From the NCBI GenBank assembly GCA_019828595.1, contig JAHQRK010000032.1, positions 124,001 through 188,000 on the forward strand: DNA of 64,000 bases. Direction: 5' to 3'. How positions within the stretch are numbered: position 1 is the first letter of the stretch; each line of letters begins with the position of its first letter. The position numbers and the translations under genes were made by a program. This stretch comes from Aphanomyces cochlioides (lineage: Eukaryota; Oomycota; Saprolegniomycetes; Saprolegniales; Verrucalvaceae). Positions 10,318-21,330 of this stretch are shown here, piece after piece. Under the pieces are notes generated by a model, which did no database searches, was not told the DNA's origin, and saw only the letters and a program-made list of their open reading frames with translations.

Positions 10318-11343
10318 TAAAAGCATTTATTTTTCAAGGTGAGTGCTCTCCAGGCAGCTGGATGTCAAATCGACGCACAAATATGTTCGAAAACTTTGAA
10401 AATATACACGACTTCCACAATTCCGTTGGTGTGAGGTAAACTTCCACAGAAATAATGAACTTTCCAACATCCGCCGCGTCAAGCACATTTACAAAACTAA
10501 GCTTTATGTTGTCAATAAAATATATCCTTGTCGAGATGCTTGAAATTGCTGGGCTTTGCTTCAAATAGATTGCTTGGATGTGTTAAGTTGAATCCACCAG
10601 TGATTGGGCTCTTCTTGCATTCATACTACTAGCCAATCAGATTCTGTTATTTTTGATTTTATCCAATCAAATCGATTACTTCTGTACTTTCCATGATGGA
10701 ATGAGCTCATCATACGCGTATCACCATTGTCATTTCTCCATCGAGTCACGCCGTCACGTGACGTGTATCTCGGCACAACTTGGCCTCTCTACGTTGAGTG
10801 CATACTGAATCGAGCGTGGAGTTAACAAAGATCGTGAGGATGGCGAAAAATGTCCTCTGCTGGCTCTTCGATGATGTATCGTGGGAGCTATCAGACCATG
10901 CGTGGTGCAGCAACAAGAACTTCAACCCAGATATAATTCGCGCTCATGTTCGATCAGCGAGCGAAAACGATCATGAGCCGTTTGAATGTATTATGGATAT
11001 GAAAGAGATCGTCTAGCAGCGTTGGAAGCACATTGAGAGGTGTTCATGTTGAGGATTTGTAGCAATCAGAGTGCCAGTTGTCGTTGCATATCCTCTTCAG
11101 GATGAAGATACACCGGTAAGTTCCGTTGAAAGCGCTGCTGGAGGATGGAAGGCAAGAGAGAACAAATGCATGGAAGGAGAACGGCATGCCTAACGTGCTT
11201 TGCTTGACGAGAAAAAAGACGAGATAACTAAATCTTCCAAAATGGAGATTGTCTATCATAGAAGGCGGAAGTTGAAGAAACGGCGCTCTGGTTCCATAAT
11301 TTTCCCAAGACCAAGATCCAGATGCGTCATTTCGAAATTTGCC
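10318..11343. other. Intergenic region
   Basis: AT-rich, with a CCAAT-type sequence (AGCCAATCAGA near 10630). A 72-codon frame at 10798-11016 has no recognisable domain. The open frame from 11200 is an upstream extension of elicitin 3 and is probably untranslated. Confidence 0.45.
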
Positions 11344-11859
11344 ATGAAAGCCGCACTCATCCTTGGAGCTGTCGCCACGAGCGTGTCTGCTGCCAATCCT
11401 GCCTGCAGCATCACGACTGTGCTTACCCAAGCTGCCGGTCTTACGACTGACCCCAACTTGGCCCAGTGTACGACGGACTCTGGCTATAACTTCATCGCTT
11501 CAGGTGCTTCCGGCACTGCTCCAACTGCGACACAAGTGGCGGCTATTTCAAACAGTACAGCTTGCACGACGCTCTTCGGCAACTTTCAAACCCTGATTTC
11601 GAAAATCACCCCAGTTTGCACGATCGGTGGTGTGGACACGACCGCATTCAGCAATATCTCCATCCCCGATGCGTTGACGGCTGTCTTCACCGAGATTAAG
11701 AGTGCATCGAACTCGTCGACGACCAACTCCACCAACTCGTCCGTGACGACCGCAACTCCAACGACTGCGGCCCCCACGACTACAAAGACGAATAGCGTGC
11801 CAAGTGGTGCCGTTTCGCTCGCAGCTGTCGGTTTTGCATTGTACGCTGCTACCCATTAA
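11344..11859 (+). CDS. Elicitin-like protein 3, GPI-anchored
   Basis: The start at 11344 (MKAALILGAVATSVSA) gives a typical signal peptide. The elicitin domain follows with PACSITTVLTQAA, QCTTDSGYNFI, ACTTLFGNF and VCTIGGVDTTAF. It again has four cysteines, with the fifth and sixth positions of the classical fold missing. An Asn/Ser/Thr-rich linker with several N-x-S/T sites follows, then GAVSLAAVGFALYAATH, a GPI-signal-like tail nearly identical to copy 1. Role inferred: secreted, cell-wall or surface lipid-binding protein. Confidence 0.92.
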   Translation: MKAALILGAVATSVSAANPACSITTVLTQAAGLTTDPNLAQCTTDSGYNFIASGASGTAPTATQVAAISNSTACTTLFGNFQTLISKITPVCTIGGVDTTAFSNISIPDALTAVFTEIKSASNSSTTNSTNSSVTTATPTTAAPTTTKTNSVPSGAVSLAAVGFALYAATH

Positions 11860-12920
11860 TATGCCGTCACTGGCCAAAAGGGAAAGATCGCGAAGAGGTA
11901 TTGTTAGCGTACATGTAAGCCCACAATTCATTCAGTTCACAACTCCATACACTCGAGAAGCCTTGCGAGTCTGTCCAACGGGACGAGGATGAAGATTCTT
12001 CTTCCTTGTCGTCAATGCGCAGATTGGGATGTGCACTTGGACTCGTCTAAACATTCCATTGCAGTGACTTGAGATCGATGGACAGCATGCAGATGGGTTT
12101 TATGTCCACGGAAAACCTCTCATCACACGTGCATTTGATGACAGAACTCGTCTCTTGCGTAGATTTGTCGGTGGGACGCTTCCATGCATAAAAGAGACAA
12201 GAGCGGCACTGGCGTGCATTCGTGCCTGCATTGTACAATGCACTTCTTGCATTAAACCACAACAATGATCTCACCTTAATTTCGATCATATTAAATTCAA
12301 TATTTAAAATATACTCGAAAAATTCCATAAAATATTCATAATTAATTATTTATCGAATATACAATATTTAATCTTCATTAAAATATATTCAGTTTGAGCG
12401 ATATATTCCTTAAAACTATATTTTGACCGATACAATTTATTTTGGTGATATGTTCCAGTGGGTGGAGAATACCAGTACATTGAATCTCCGTTTTTTTGCG
12501 ATTGTGCGAATCTCATCAATCTGAAGCTGTCTGCCTCTGCGGGGACCTTGAATTAAGCATTCAACCCTGCTGACGACAAGAATTGTAATCGAAAGTGCAT
12601 GTACTGGCCGTTAACAGGTGTAATTATTCTGACGGGTAACAAGCCAGTCAATCCCCGCAGATCAGTCTAGGAGAGGACATCTGCACGTATATTATTTCCA
12701 TACTATATTCCATATATAATAGACACAACCAAATAAGGATATCATGTCTTTGGTCGTCGTTTGAGTCATAAATCCATAGTTAAATATTTGCACGACGAGA
12801 ATTTGCATAAAATGTGATGAACGATCTCATGCAAAGTGTGGTCGTGGTCTTGACCTCGCCCCGCTGACGGCCATCACACACTGGTCAGTCATCAGAGTTG
12901 GGTGGTCGATTGATTGATCG
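11860..12920. other. AT-rich intergenic region
   Basis: A very AT-rich block lies at about 12280-12450. No gene, RNA or repeat family was recognised. Confidence 0.5.
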
Positions 12921-13397
12921 ATGGTCTCGATGGTTCACCAAGCGTTGGCCGTGGTGTTCTTGAGCTGCCTGGCGCTCGTGTCAGCGACAGCATGTGAGTC
13001 GAACTTCCTCTTCGTCGTCATGGTTCCCCTCGCCGCGCGGTATCCCGCTTGCGAAGCGCTGACGAATTTCAGCTTCACGGACGTCCTCGTTGGCAAACTC
13101 CCGACAGCCGACCAAGCAATCGCGATGAGGAAGATTATCAACTGTACCGACCTCGCGCGAGATATCAAAGCACAAGTTGCGTCGCTCGAGAATTGCACGA
13201 TTCAAGGCCAGTCGACGGCCGACGTCGCCAAGATGGACTTGCCAGACGTGCTCCAATTGCTCGTCGCGTCGCTTCCAACGCCGATCCCAACTCCGGCAGT
13301 TAGCACATCCTCCCAACCCGTCTCGATAGCATATTCCCTGCGGCATCCTTCCGTTGTGGTTGTCTCGTCTGTATTACTAAGCTATTGTCTATTATGA
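12921..13397 (+). CDS. Elicitin-like protein 4, divergent
   Basis: 158 residues. The signal peptide MVSMVHQALAVVFLSCLALV is followed by ATACESNFLF, ACEALTNFSF, NCTDLARDI and NCTIQGQ, so the same four-cysteine spacing is kept although the sequence is far from copies 1-3. The linker is short (Pro/Thr/Ser, about 20 residues) and the tail VVVVSSVLLSYCLL is hydrophobic, so GPI anchoring is likely. The gene ends 33 bp from the stop of the convergent gene at 13430. Confidence 0.82.
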   Translation: MVSMVHQALAVVFLSCLALVSATACESNFLFVVMVPLAARYPACEALTNFSFTDVLVGKLPTADQAIAMRKIINCTDLARDIKAQVASLENCTIQGQSTADVAKMDLPDVLQLLVASLPTPIPTPAVSTSSQPVSIAYSLRHPSVVVVSSVLLSYCLL

Positions 13398-13429
13398 TAA
13401 ATAAGAGAAACGTGACTATATCTCCATCG

Positions 13430-14425
13430 CTATGTCGTTCCTCGAGAGGTGAATTGGTTGACAAGGGCGCGGATTGCCTGGTCATCTTGATGCAATACAT
13501 TTTGCCACATGCATTGCCAGAAATTGATCACAGCATAGATCAGCGTCAAAGCTAGAAGACTCCAGGACAACCTTTCTAGCCAAGCAGGGTCGATGTTCCA
13601 CCAGCGGGATGGCAGCGATTGCCGCAATTTCTCGATTTCCAGATCTTTCCTGGCAATGGTAGCTTCCAACTCGCGAATGACCGCCACGTAGTTTGCTTCA
13701 ATCGAGCGAAGCTGCTGCTCGTAGTCTTCAAACTGTTTTTGAGCGAGTTCGTGGAAGGCTTGTTCACCTGCGCGACTTGCAGCTGCCATGACTGCAGCTT
13801 TGTGCTCGAGTTTCAAGGTCTGCTTTGCAACGGCTTGCATTAGTTGGTTTTCCAGCGACTGAGCAAAGACATCCAGGTGCGATTGCTGCAGTTTTTCCTG
13901 CTGGATGGCATCGAGCACAGCTGCAGCTTCGTCTAAATGTGCTTGAACTCGTCGTTGGGTAGACTGCATCGGGCGAAACGATGAATCTGAGCGGCGATGA
14001 CGCAATACAGATGGCGATTCCATATCTTCGCTCGTGTTGAGAAGCGTCAATGGTCGCCGACGAGTCTTGACTGGCGTCGAGTAAATATCTTGGAGCTTCA
14101 GTGGCGACTCACAATGGCGACGGAGCTCACGGTCAGATGAGTTGCTTTCTTGATCCACGTTCGCTTTCTTTCTTCTACCACGAGTTGGAGCGGGCGTGGA
14201 AGGTTGAGGACTCATCTTGGCCAAACGAGGCGACTCTGCCGATGGAAAGCTTTCGCGTGATGTTTCCCGAATCGTGGAGAGCGAATCACCATAGCGGCCG
14301 TTCTCTATGTCATGATTCGTTGCCTTGAGACCTTTGGTCAGCTTTGAGTCCAATGCTCTGAGCCATTGCTCTTCTTGGCCACACCGCTCCATGCACTTTC
14401 TGGTCTTGTCAACTTTTCGTTTCAA
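13430..14425 (-). CDS. Coiled-coil protein with C-terminal membrane anchor
   Basis: 331 residues. Residues 1-150 are basic and disordered, with several SP/TP sites (candidate phosphorylation). Residues 155-270 form a long coiled coil rich in A, E, Q and L (for example IRELEATIARKDLEIEKLRQ). A single hydrophobic segment, WSLLALTLIYAVINFW, lies about 45 residues from the C-terminus. The layout resembles a tail-anchored organelle tether. No named family was recognised. The product function is unknown. Confidence 0.75.
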   Translation of the reverse strand: MKRKVDKTRKCMERCGQEEQWLRALDSKLTKGLKATNHDIENGRYGDSLSTIRETSRESFPSAESPRLAKMSPQPSTPAPTRGRRKKANVDQESNSSDRELRRHCESPLKLQDIYSTPVKTRRRPLTLLNTSEDMESPSVLRHRRSDSSFRPMQSTQRRVQAHLDEAAAVLDAIQQEKLQQSHLDVFAQSLENQLMQAVAKQTLKLEHKAAVMAAASRAGEQAFHELAQKQFEDYEQQLRSIEANYVAVIRELEATIARKDLEIEKLRQSLPSRWWNIDPAWLERLSWSLLALTLIYAVINFWQCMWQNVLHQDDQAIRALVNQFTSRGTT

Positions 14426-15606
14426 AATGAATTATTTATAAATGCAAAATTCAGATTTTTCATAATTTCTCATGAGGAGTCATCTCACTCAAGGATGCAG
14501 AGGGGATGTCCAGCGAGATGCCGACCCTCCTTGCTGCATTTGGCTCGATCAATCAAGTGAATACTCTATGCGCCGAAGCTTTGAAGCGATGTATCTTGTC
14601 GACAGGTCGATTTTTAGAAGGCAGGACGTCAAGAACTTGAGTTGTTCGACGTTGGATGTTGGTTTTATCGGTATACCGAGATGCAAACCAAAGACATCGA
14701 AGCCGCATGCTTGAGTTCTCGACAACGGGAGTTATATGATGGCTTTGGCAAATTACGAGCGCTACAATCTTGATGGCGAAGAAGAGCGAGAGATGGGAGG
14801 TATGACAGTTCACAAGTGTGAAATTGTTATATCCTGTCTGGAGATTAATTCCATCATCGAGGTGACTCCATCTCTCTCTTTGAGTTACCATATACTTCGC
14901 AGTAATGGAAAAGAGCACACGCAGCATCGAATACTCTCTTTCATGATTAAATAAATACTGTATCGGTGCGGCTCTTCCCAACGAAGCTGGAAACGCTTGT
15001 CTTGTTGCACGTTCCACCGTTCCACTGATACAAATAGCTTTCATTCAAACTCTCTCACGTCCAGGTTGAGCCTCCACTTTGGAGTCAAGTCCAGCCAATC
15101 AAACTGTCCATAGTCGTGATATTCATTGTGTCCCATCGTGTGTCCTTCCTGCGACCACTAAGAACGACACAGGTGGAGTCATCCATCGCATGCGTCGCGG
15201 ACTTTCAAATCCATCTCCATATTCGATCAAAATTGCCTTCTAAATTTATCCTTCTACAGCACTGAACAAACAACACTGCAGAAAATTCAGAAATTTCAAT
15301 ACTTTAATCAAGTATATTAGAACAACTGAATTAAAAATAGATTAGTCAAATTAGTTTAATTTAATATTATTGAATTATCCAGCTAATTTTTGTATTTTTT
15401 CGCATTGGGTCGTGAATTTCGTCCTCTTTGGCGCCACCATCACTCAGTATGAAGCGACCTCCACCAATGACCGTCTCCATGGAAGTCCATTTGAATTGGC
15501 GTGGAAAGGTCGACGGTTTGTCCGCCGACGGTCGTCAAGAGCGCCCGACAAGTTGTTCATTTTTCTATTTCCATCCTAGACCTCCACGCTCCAGAGACCG
15601 CAAGAT
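14426..15606. other. Intergenic region
   Basis: A minus-strand frame (14553-15044) and a plus-strand frame (14736-14954) overlap and have no domains. An AT-rich block lies at 15230-15400. The region presumably contains the promoter of the RNA-repair gene starting at 15607. Confidence 0.45.
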
Positions 15607-18600
15607 ATGAGTCCAGCCCATCCACTGCAAGCCGAGGAATTCGAAGCACTCCAAGCCATCTACGGCGACGCAAACGTCACATTCCGAGAAGTCGATCATA
15701 CGCTTCTTGTCGCGATTCCAGATATTGTCACCTTTGCCTTTGAGATTTCCCCCGCATATCCAGAAAATCTGCAGTGCCCTATCGTGTCGTTTCCATCCAT
15801 ACACGACAAACATGCATGGTTGACTGATTCGTTGCAGGCCAAGATGGAAACCGCAGCATCGACTTCGATCCAGTACGGCCAAGTGAGCCTCTTTGACATG
15901 ATTGAAGCTGCGATGACATATCTCCAGGAGCAACAAGATACATTCAACGACGAATACGACTCGCCTCCACCGTCGTTTGCATCGAATAAATCAAAGAAGG
16001 CCAAAGCACCACCGCCGCCCCCGCCGTCGAAATCCAAGGCGGCGACAAAGAAACCAATCTCTCCCCCTGCTGCTAAATCAAGCATGCGTACCGCCACAGA
16101 TGTGATCCATCGAATGCTCTGGGACGATCAAATCAACCAGCACGAAGTCGTCGTTGGGTACTTGGATCGATTTCTTGGGATCATGGAGCGGCCCATTACG
16201 TCCTTCAACTGGGGCGACATCTCGACCATCTCCCACATGGAAACTGCGATTCCCAAGCATCGCATTCAGTATTTCAAGTGGAAAGGCGACATTGTCTGGG
16301 ATAAACGCTGTCGTATGGACCGTGTCTTTGGCTCGTCTGGCCATGACGTGGTTGATTTCTCCGTTGCTGATGCTTCTAACGTCTCGAATGCTGCTGCTGC
16401 TGCTTCTCCACAGATATCGGCCGCAGACATCCCGTACTTTCCGCCATTTTATACCAACCATGACCGCCCCAATGCCTTCCTCTGCATTCGTATCACATCC
16501 CCTGAAGTCGTTGCAGCTTGCGTTGCAGTTCAAGAATCGATTGTGGCTCGGGATCCCCGTCTCCGTGCTGCTCTTCTTCCATCCCAAAAGCTGCACTGCA
16601 CTCTACGCATGTTGCGACTCGCCTCAGTCCAAGATCTGACCGTCGCACGACGCGTTCTACAAGAAAGCCAGGGCCTTCTGCACCGTTGCCTCTCTGGTGT
16701 CCAGCTACACTTGAGTGGTGTCTCCAACTTTGGCAACCGTGTCATTCACGCCGAAGTGAACTGCCCAGCCTTGAGTGAAATCGTCGCTTTGCTGCACCGT
16801 CGTCTGGCTGCTGTCGGTGTCGGCCTCATTGGCAACCACGACCCATTCCAGGCCCATGTCACTCTTTGTAAACTCTCGCGAGACTTGAGCAAGCAAATCC
16901 AAACGATTGACCGAGCTTCGTATGCAGATGTGGCCACTCAAAGCTTGGGCGTTCAGCGTATCGAGGCCATCGAGTTCTGTGCCGTGGGACCTCATCTCGA
17001 CTCCGATCGTTTTTACTCCCGCCTCGCTCCGTCATTGCCGGTCTCTGTCCCACCGCCAACGCTCCCCATCGAATTCCCAGCGGTAGTTCCTCCTTGTGCG
17101 ATCATTCTCCGAGGTGTTCCTGGCTCTGGCAAGTCGACGTTAGCTCGAGCCATCACTGAGCGCTGCAAAACCCAGCAGTGGAGCTTCAGCGTCTGCAGCG
17201 CCGATACCTTCTTCGACACGATCCAATTTGACAAATCACGGCTTTCGGAAGCGCACAACGACTGCCGTGAACGCTTTGTTCAAGCGTTGTCTACCAATGT
17301 CGATGTCGTTGTCGTCGACAATACCAATCTCCAAGCTGAACATGTTCAGAGTTATCTCGATCTAGTCGCAGCAACGGTGCCAAACTTGTACAAGACGTAC
17401 GTCTGGTCCTTGGAAGCGCATGACGCTGCCGCGTGTGTCCGTCGCTCTGTCCATGAAATCTCTCCCGAAACCATGGCTCGTTACGTCACTGGCGGCATTG
17501 TGCCCCTCTCTCCAACTACAGTGGCGGCTGTGACGCACATGGAGTCTCTGCGTAGTCCAATGACACCCAAGCCGGCTAAGGCACTGTCGCTGCCGTCTTC
17601 TATTCTCTACGCGGCGGTCTTCCTCGACGACGCGTCGAAAGCGCGTCTCCGTGGCCACTGCCAGCCCATCCACGACCAAGTTGTGATCGACCACGTCACG
17701 ATTGCCTTCCAGCCATCAGCTGAGCTCATCATGAACTTGCATCTCGGGTCGACGGTCAAGTTTGAAGCGACTGCGATGGCCGCCAATGCAACCGTTCAAG
17801 CAGTCGTCGTGAGTCAGCCTCACGTTGGCGGATGGGAAAACCCAGGAAAGCCCCACGTGACCATCTCCGTCACGAAGGGAACGCCGCCAAAAGCCAGCCA
17901 CGAGCTCTTAGCGACGACGCACGCTGTTCCGTTGCCCTTTTCCATTCCACTCTCCGGTGTTGTCGGTGTTTGCCTCTCTGGCCAGCGTCGTCTGACGACG
18001 TTCTCGGACTTTCTCGGTGCTTGCGACGCTTCCAGTGGCGACCATCCTGTTTCCTTGTCGTCGGCGTCGTCGGTCTCGGTGCCACCAACCGTCAAGAGCT
18101 TGCATGTGTTTGATTTCGACTTGACGCTTGTCCGAGCACCGCCCCGCCACCACGGCATTCAAGTCTTGTCTCCAGAGCAACAAGCTCAAATTGGCAACGA
18201 TTGGTATCGCTCTCCATTGAGTTTGCATCCCAAGCAAAAGCTCGTCCCGCTGCCAGCGCTCGCTGAACTCAAAGCAATCGACGGTGCGACGGAAGCCATG
18301 GGCGTCGTGCTCACTGCCCGCAGCGTCAAGCTCACTTCTGCCGTCAGTGCTGTCTTGGCCACGTTTGGCGCCACAGACGTCCCAGTTATCGGCAAACCTG
18401 AGCATTTGATCGCAGACTTGCATGGTCAAACTCAAGAGGCTCAGACTGCCGCACGGGCTGAGGAAAACATTACGTTCAAGCTCTCTGCACTGGCGACTTG
18501 GGTCCAAGCCAACCCTCAGCTCGATCGTCTTGTTGTCTATGAAGATGACGATGCCATTCTCGAAGCGCTTTACTCCTGGTCTGGTCGACAAACCTCGTCC

Positions 18601-20532
18601 TTGTCGATTGAAATCATCGATTCCAAGCGTATGTACATGGGCAAACCGTACTCGGTGGTCCAGTGGTTGAAAAATCTCGGTGGCGCAACCTCCAGCGCGT
18701 ATCGAGCTCGAGCTGAATCGGTCTTGAAGCAGCTTCAAGAATACTGCGGCGCGTCTGCTGTCGTTCGCCCTTTTGGATCGTTTGCCCTCCATCGCTCCAG
18801 TGATTTGGATGTGCTAGTGTCGATCCCAGACCACGAAACCGCTCGTCAAGCTGTCGAGCGCGTCGCTGCAACGCTTCGCCGTCATGGCTTTGTCGACATT
18901 TATGAATCTGGCAGCAGTCGCTGCCCACTTTTGAAAATCCGATGGCCAGACGCGACCGCCATGCCCATCGACCTTGACATTGTTTTTGCTCATGAAGCTG
19001 CTCTTGCCGCTTTTGACGCCACCGCGACGACGGGAATCAACTTTGACCGCTATTTCTCAAGCAACGATCCCGACGACCGCGCTATCTTGGGCCTCGCGAC
19101 TCTTCGCCATGTTCAATCTACGATTCAATCTAGCGGCTCAGTCTCCTTTGACGTCTTTGCAAGATGTGTTGATGTTGTCGTCCATCAATTAAAGGCGCAA
19201 TGCCTCCATGGGACCGCGTACAACGCTGTGCCAACGTTTAAAATCACTGAAGCCGTCGCGGCGTACTGCTCGACGTTGCAAGGCGCTCAACTGCCCCTGA
19301 AAGATGTCGTCCAGGGCTTTTATGCAAGCTCTCCACGGCTCAACTATGACAATGTGTTTGTGTCGCCTCATCTCCAAGCTTGTGTCGCTCAAGCCTTCGC
19401 TGAAGGCCATGCTATCTGCACCGACGAGTCGTTTCCATCCTCTGGAACGCTCGCTCGTCTTGTTCAGCGCCGTGAAGCCTGTGTCGACCCGTCGGAAATC
19501 ATCTCGCTGCGTGTGTTTTACGCCCCATTGAGTCGCTTGTCAACGTCGGTCTGGACTTTGACGCAATGGTTTAACTGGGCCATGGGCAAAGCGTTGCGTG
19601 AATTGTACCGAGATCACAACGTCCAAGTCGATCCAATGTTTCCAACGCAAGGCATGGCGAGGACATTCGGTGTCTTGGGCGATCTCGGCCAGACCGTTGC
19701 ATTCTTCAAAGCCTTTGCATCTCGCTTAGCAACCGACAGTGAGCAGCAGATTCAAGTCGACGTTGTCGTCGCTGCAGCGCCACGGTCGTCCCCATCGCCT
19801 CCACAGACACGGAAAGTGAAAGCTGACGAAGGAAAGACATCTGAAGGACCGGGTCTCTTAATGAAGTTCCCACGCACGAAGCATTTACTCGCCAACAATG
19901 CCATCTCCCGCGACGATTTGGTCTTGGATACCCACGACGCGGCAGCTTTCCTCAACACGCGCGTGACGTGTCAAGAAAAAGTTGACGGTGCCAATTTGGG
20001 CTTCTTCCTCACCGACGATTTCCAAGTCGTGGCGCAGAACCGATCGCATTTCACGACAGCCGAGACCGCGCCGCAGTTTAAAGGCCTCGACATGTGGATC
20101 CAAGTGCACCAGTTTGAGCTGTGCGAGCTGCTTTCACCGCCTGGACACTACGTTTTATACGGCGAATGGCTCTACGCCCAGCACTCGATTGCGTACTCAA
20201 AGCTGCCGAGTTACTTCTTGGCGTTTGACATTTATGACCGTGAGACGCGGACATTCTGGAGTGTGGCCAAAGTCCAAGCGGCGCTTGAGGAAACCTCCAT
20301 CCACATGGTCCCGACCGTCTATTCAGGCGTGTGCTCGTCCATGGACGACTTCAAAGCCATGCTGGAAACCAAGTCGGAGTTCTACGATGGACCTGTCGAA
20401 GGCGTTGTCATTCGCAAGGAAACACCGGACGAATTGATCGCCAGAGCCAAGCTCGTCCGCGACGATTTCATCCAACATATCGACGAACACTGGACGAAGA
20501 AAGGTGTCGTGAAGAACCAACTCCATTTCTAA
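15607..20532 (+). CDS. Multidomain 'Swiss army knife' RNA-repair protein
   Basis: 1641 residues without an intron. The domains in order are as follows. RWD (about 5-115, EFEALQAIYG). A Pro/Lys linker. MJ1316/DUF504 RNA-end domain (about 160-245). 2H phosphoesterase (about 285-480) with motifs HCTL (H330) and HVTL (H417). P-loop polynucleotide-kinase-like domain with GVPGSGKST (503-511). A domain of unclear role (about 660-800, DHVTIAFQP). HAD_SAK-type phosphatase with DFDLT (836-840). Poly(A)-polymerase-like nucleotidyltransferase with GSFALHRSSDLDVLV (D1066, D1068). RNA ligase with KVDG (K1458), YGEWLY and EGVVIR. All catalytic signatures look intact. Together these give end trimming, phosphorylation, dephosphorylation, tailing and ligation on one chain, so the likely job is sealing of damaged or cleaved RNA such as tRNA. 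The exact pathway is inference. Confidence 0.9.
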   Translation: MSPAHPLQAEEFEALQAIYGDANVTFREVDHTLLVAIPDIVTFAFEISPAYPENLQCPIVSFPSIHDKHAWLTDSLQAKMETAASTSIQYGQVSLFDMIEAAMTYLQEQQDTFNDEYDSPPPSFASNKSKKAKAPPPPPPSKSKAATKKPISPPAAKSSMRTATDVIHRMLWDDQINQHEVVVGYLDRFLGIMERPITSFNWGDISTISHMETAIPKHRIQYFKWKGDIVWDKRCRMDRVFGSSGHDVVDFSVADASNVSNAAAAASPQISAADIPYFPPFYTNHDRPNAFLCIRITSPEVVAACVAVQESIVARDPRLRAALLPSQKLHCTLRMLRLASVQDLTVARRVLQESQGLLHRCLSGVQLHLSGVSNFGNRVIHAEVNCPALSEIVALLHRRLAAVGVGLIGNHDPFQAHVTLCKLSRDLSKQIQTIDRASYADVATQSLGVQRIEAIEFCAVGPHLDSDRFYSRLAPSLPVSVPPPTLPIEFPAVVPPCAIILRGVPGSGKSTLARAITERCKTQQWSFSVCSADTFFDTIQFDKSRLSEAHNDCRERFVQALSTNVDVVVVDNTNLQAEHVQSYLDLVAATVPNLYKTYVWSLEAHDAAACVRRSVHEISPETMARYVTGGIVPLSPTTVAAVTHMESLRSPMTPKPAKALSLPSSILYAAVFLDDASKARLRGHCQPIHDQVVIDHVTIAFQPSAELIMNLHLGSTVKFEATAMAANATVQAVVVSQPHVGGWENPGKPHVTISVTKGTPPKASHELLATTHAVPLPFSIPLSGVVGVCLSGQRRLTTFSDFLGACDASSGDHPVSLSSASSVSVPPTVKSLHVFDFDLTLVRAPPRHHGIQVLSPEQQAQIGNDWYRSPLSLHPKQKLVPLPALAELKAIDGATEAMGVVLTARSVKLTSAVSAVLATFGATDVPVIGKPEHLIADLHGQTQEAQTAARAEENITFKLSALATWVQANPQLDRLVVYEDDDAILEALYSWSGRQTSSLSIEIIDSKRMYMGKPYSVVQWLKNLGGATSSAYRARAESVLKQLQEYCGASAVVRPFGSFALHRSSDLDVLVSIPDHETARQAVERVAATLRRHGFVDIYESGSSRCPLLKIRWPDATAMPIDLDIVFAHEAALAAFDATATTGINFDRYFSSNDPDDRAILGLATLRHVQSTIQSSGSVSFDVFARCVDVVVHQLKAQCLHGTAYNAVPTFKITEAVAAYCSTLQGAQLPLKDVVQGFYASSPRLNYDNVFVSPHLQACVAQAFAEGHAICTDESFPSSGTLARLVQRREACVDPSEIISLRVFYAPLSRLSTSVWTLTQWFNWAMGKALRELYRDHNVQVDPMFPTQGMARTFGVLGDLGQTVAFFKAFASRLATDSEQQIQVDVVVAAAPRSSPSPPQTRKVKADEGKTSEGPGLLMKFPRTKHLLANNAISRDDLVLDTHDAAAFLNTRVTCQEKVDGANLGFFLTDDFQVVAQNRSHFTTAETAPQFKGLDMWIQVHQFELCELLSPPGHYVLYGEWLYAQHSIAYSKLPSYFLAFDIYDRETRTFWSVAKVQAALEETSIHMVPTVYSGVCSSMDDFKAMLETKSEFYDGPVEGVVIRKETPDELIARAKLVRDDFIQHIDEHWTKKGVVKNQLHF

Positions 20533-20744
20533 CTTACACAGGTCGAATAAAGATTTTTCTCTCAACGTTTTCCGTCTTCCTGCCAGAGTCCTACCAGAGT
20601 CTTCATCTCTCCAGCAAGCACAGCATCAAACTATGACGAAGTCGTAAAGATGATCTCTTTTGCGGCGTCTACAACTACAACGAGATGTACTTTTACTGGG
20701 CAGTCTCCGTTTGAAGGCTACGAAGATTCACGATGGTCACAACC

Positions 20745-21300
20745 TACTCGGTGAAGATAACTCTACCTCGATGACGTCACTGGAGCGTCAACTTTGACTT
20801 GGTCAGTGCTTTCATCTGTAGTTTAAGCATCGCTGTGGACTTTGCCATCTCATCGAGACACATTGCGATCAACGCCTTCAAGGGAATCGTGGGCAATGCC
20901 TTCCTGAACTCTATTTCAATCTCCATGGCGAAATATGTTGCTGCCATCACCGCCATTATTGCAATCATTCTCTGTGTCATCTTGAGATGGATAAACGTTG
21001 TGGTCCTTGTCTGTCGCTGCGTAGATTGCTGTCGTAAATGCCAAGAAAGTCCTTCGGTATGTCCTCCTATGCTAGATGCATCTCGCCGCCACGGCCGTCG
21101 TCGCTGGATTGATCAACTCTCTCCACTATCAATGCGATCTTCACTCGAAGTGTTGTCGGCATTGTCGCTAGCTGACAGTCCATTGCATCGTCAAATACAA
21201 GTTCACGCCAAGCAAGCCGATTGTCTTTTTCGCACCGTCAAGCGAACACTTGAGATCGACGTCATGAGCGATGCTTCTGCCGTTGTAACTGGTTTATTCA
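20745..21300 (-). pseudogene. Relic of the repeat/CCCH family: acidic-tail module
   Basis: On the minus strand this segment parallels 21860-22390 base for base over long stretches. Shared runs encode the DESITQVKVDA-like tail and, near 21060-21150, the acidic GESDQSSDGE region. No continuous reading frame survives. It is the most downstream remnant of the 20.7-42.7 kb family array. Confidence 0.6.
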
Positions 21301-21330
21301 TGATTTCTTTGCGAACGACCATTTTCGAAG

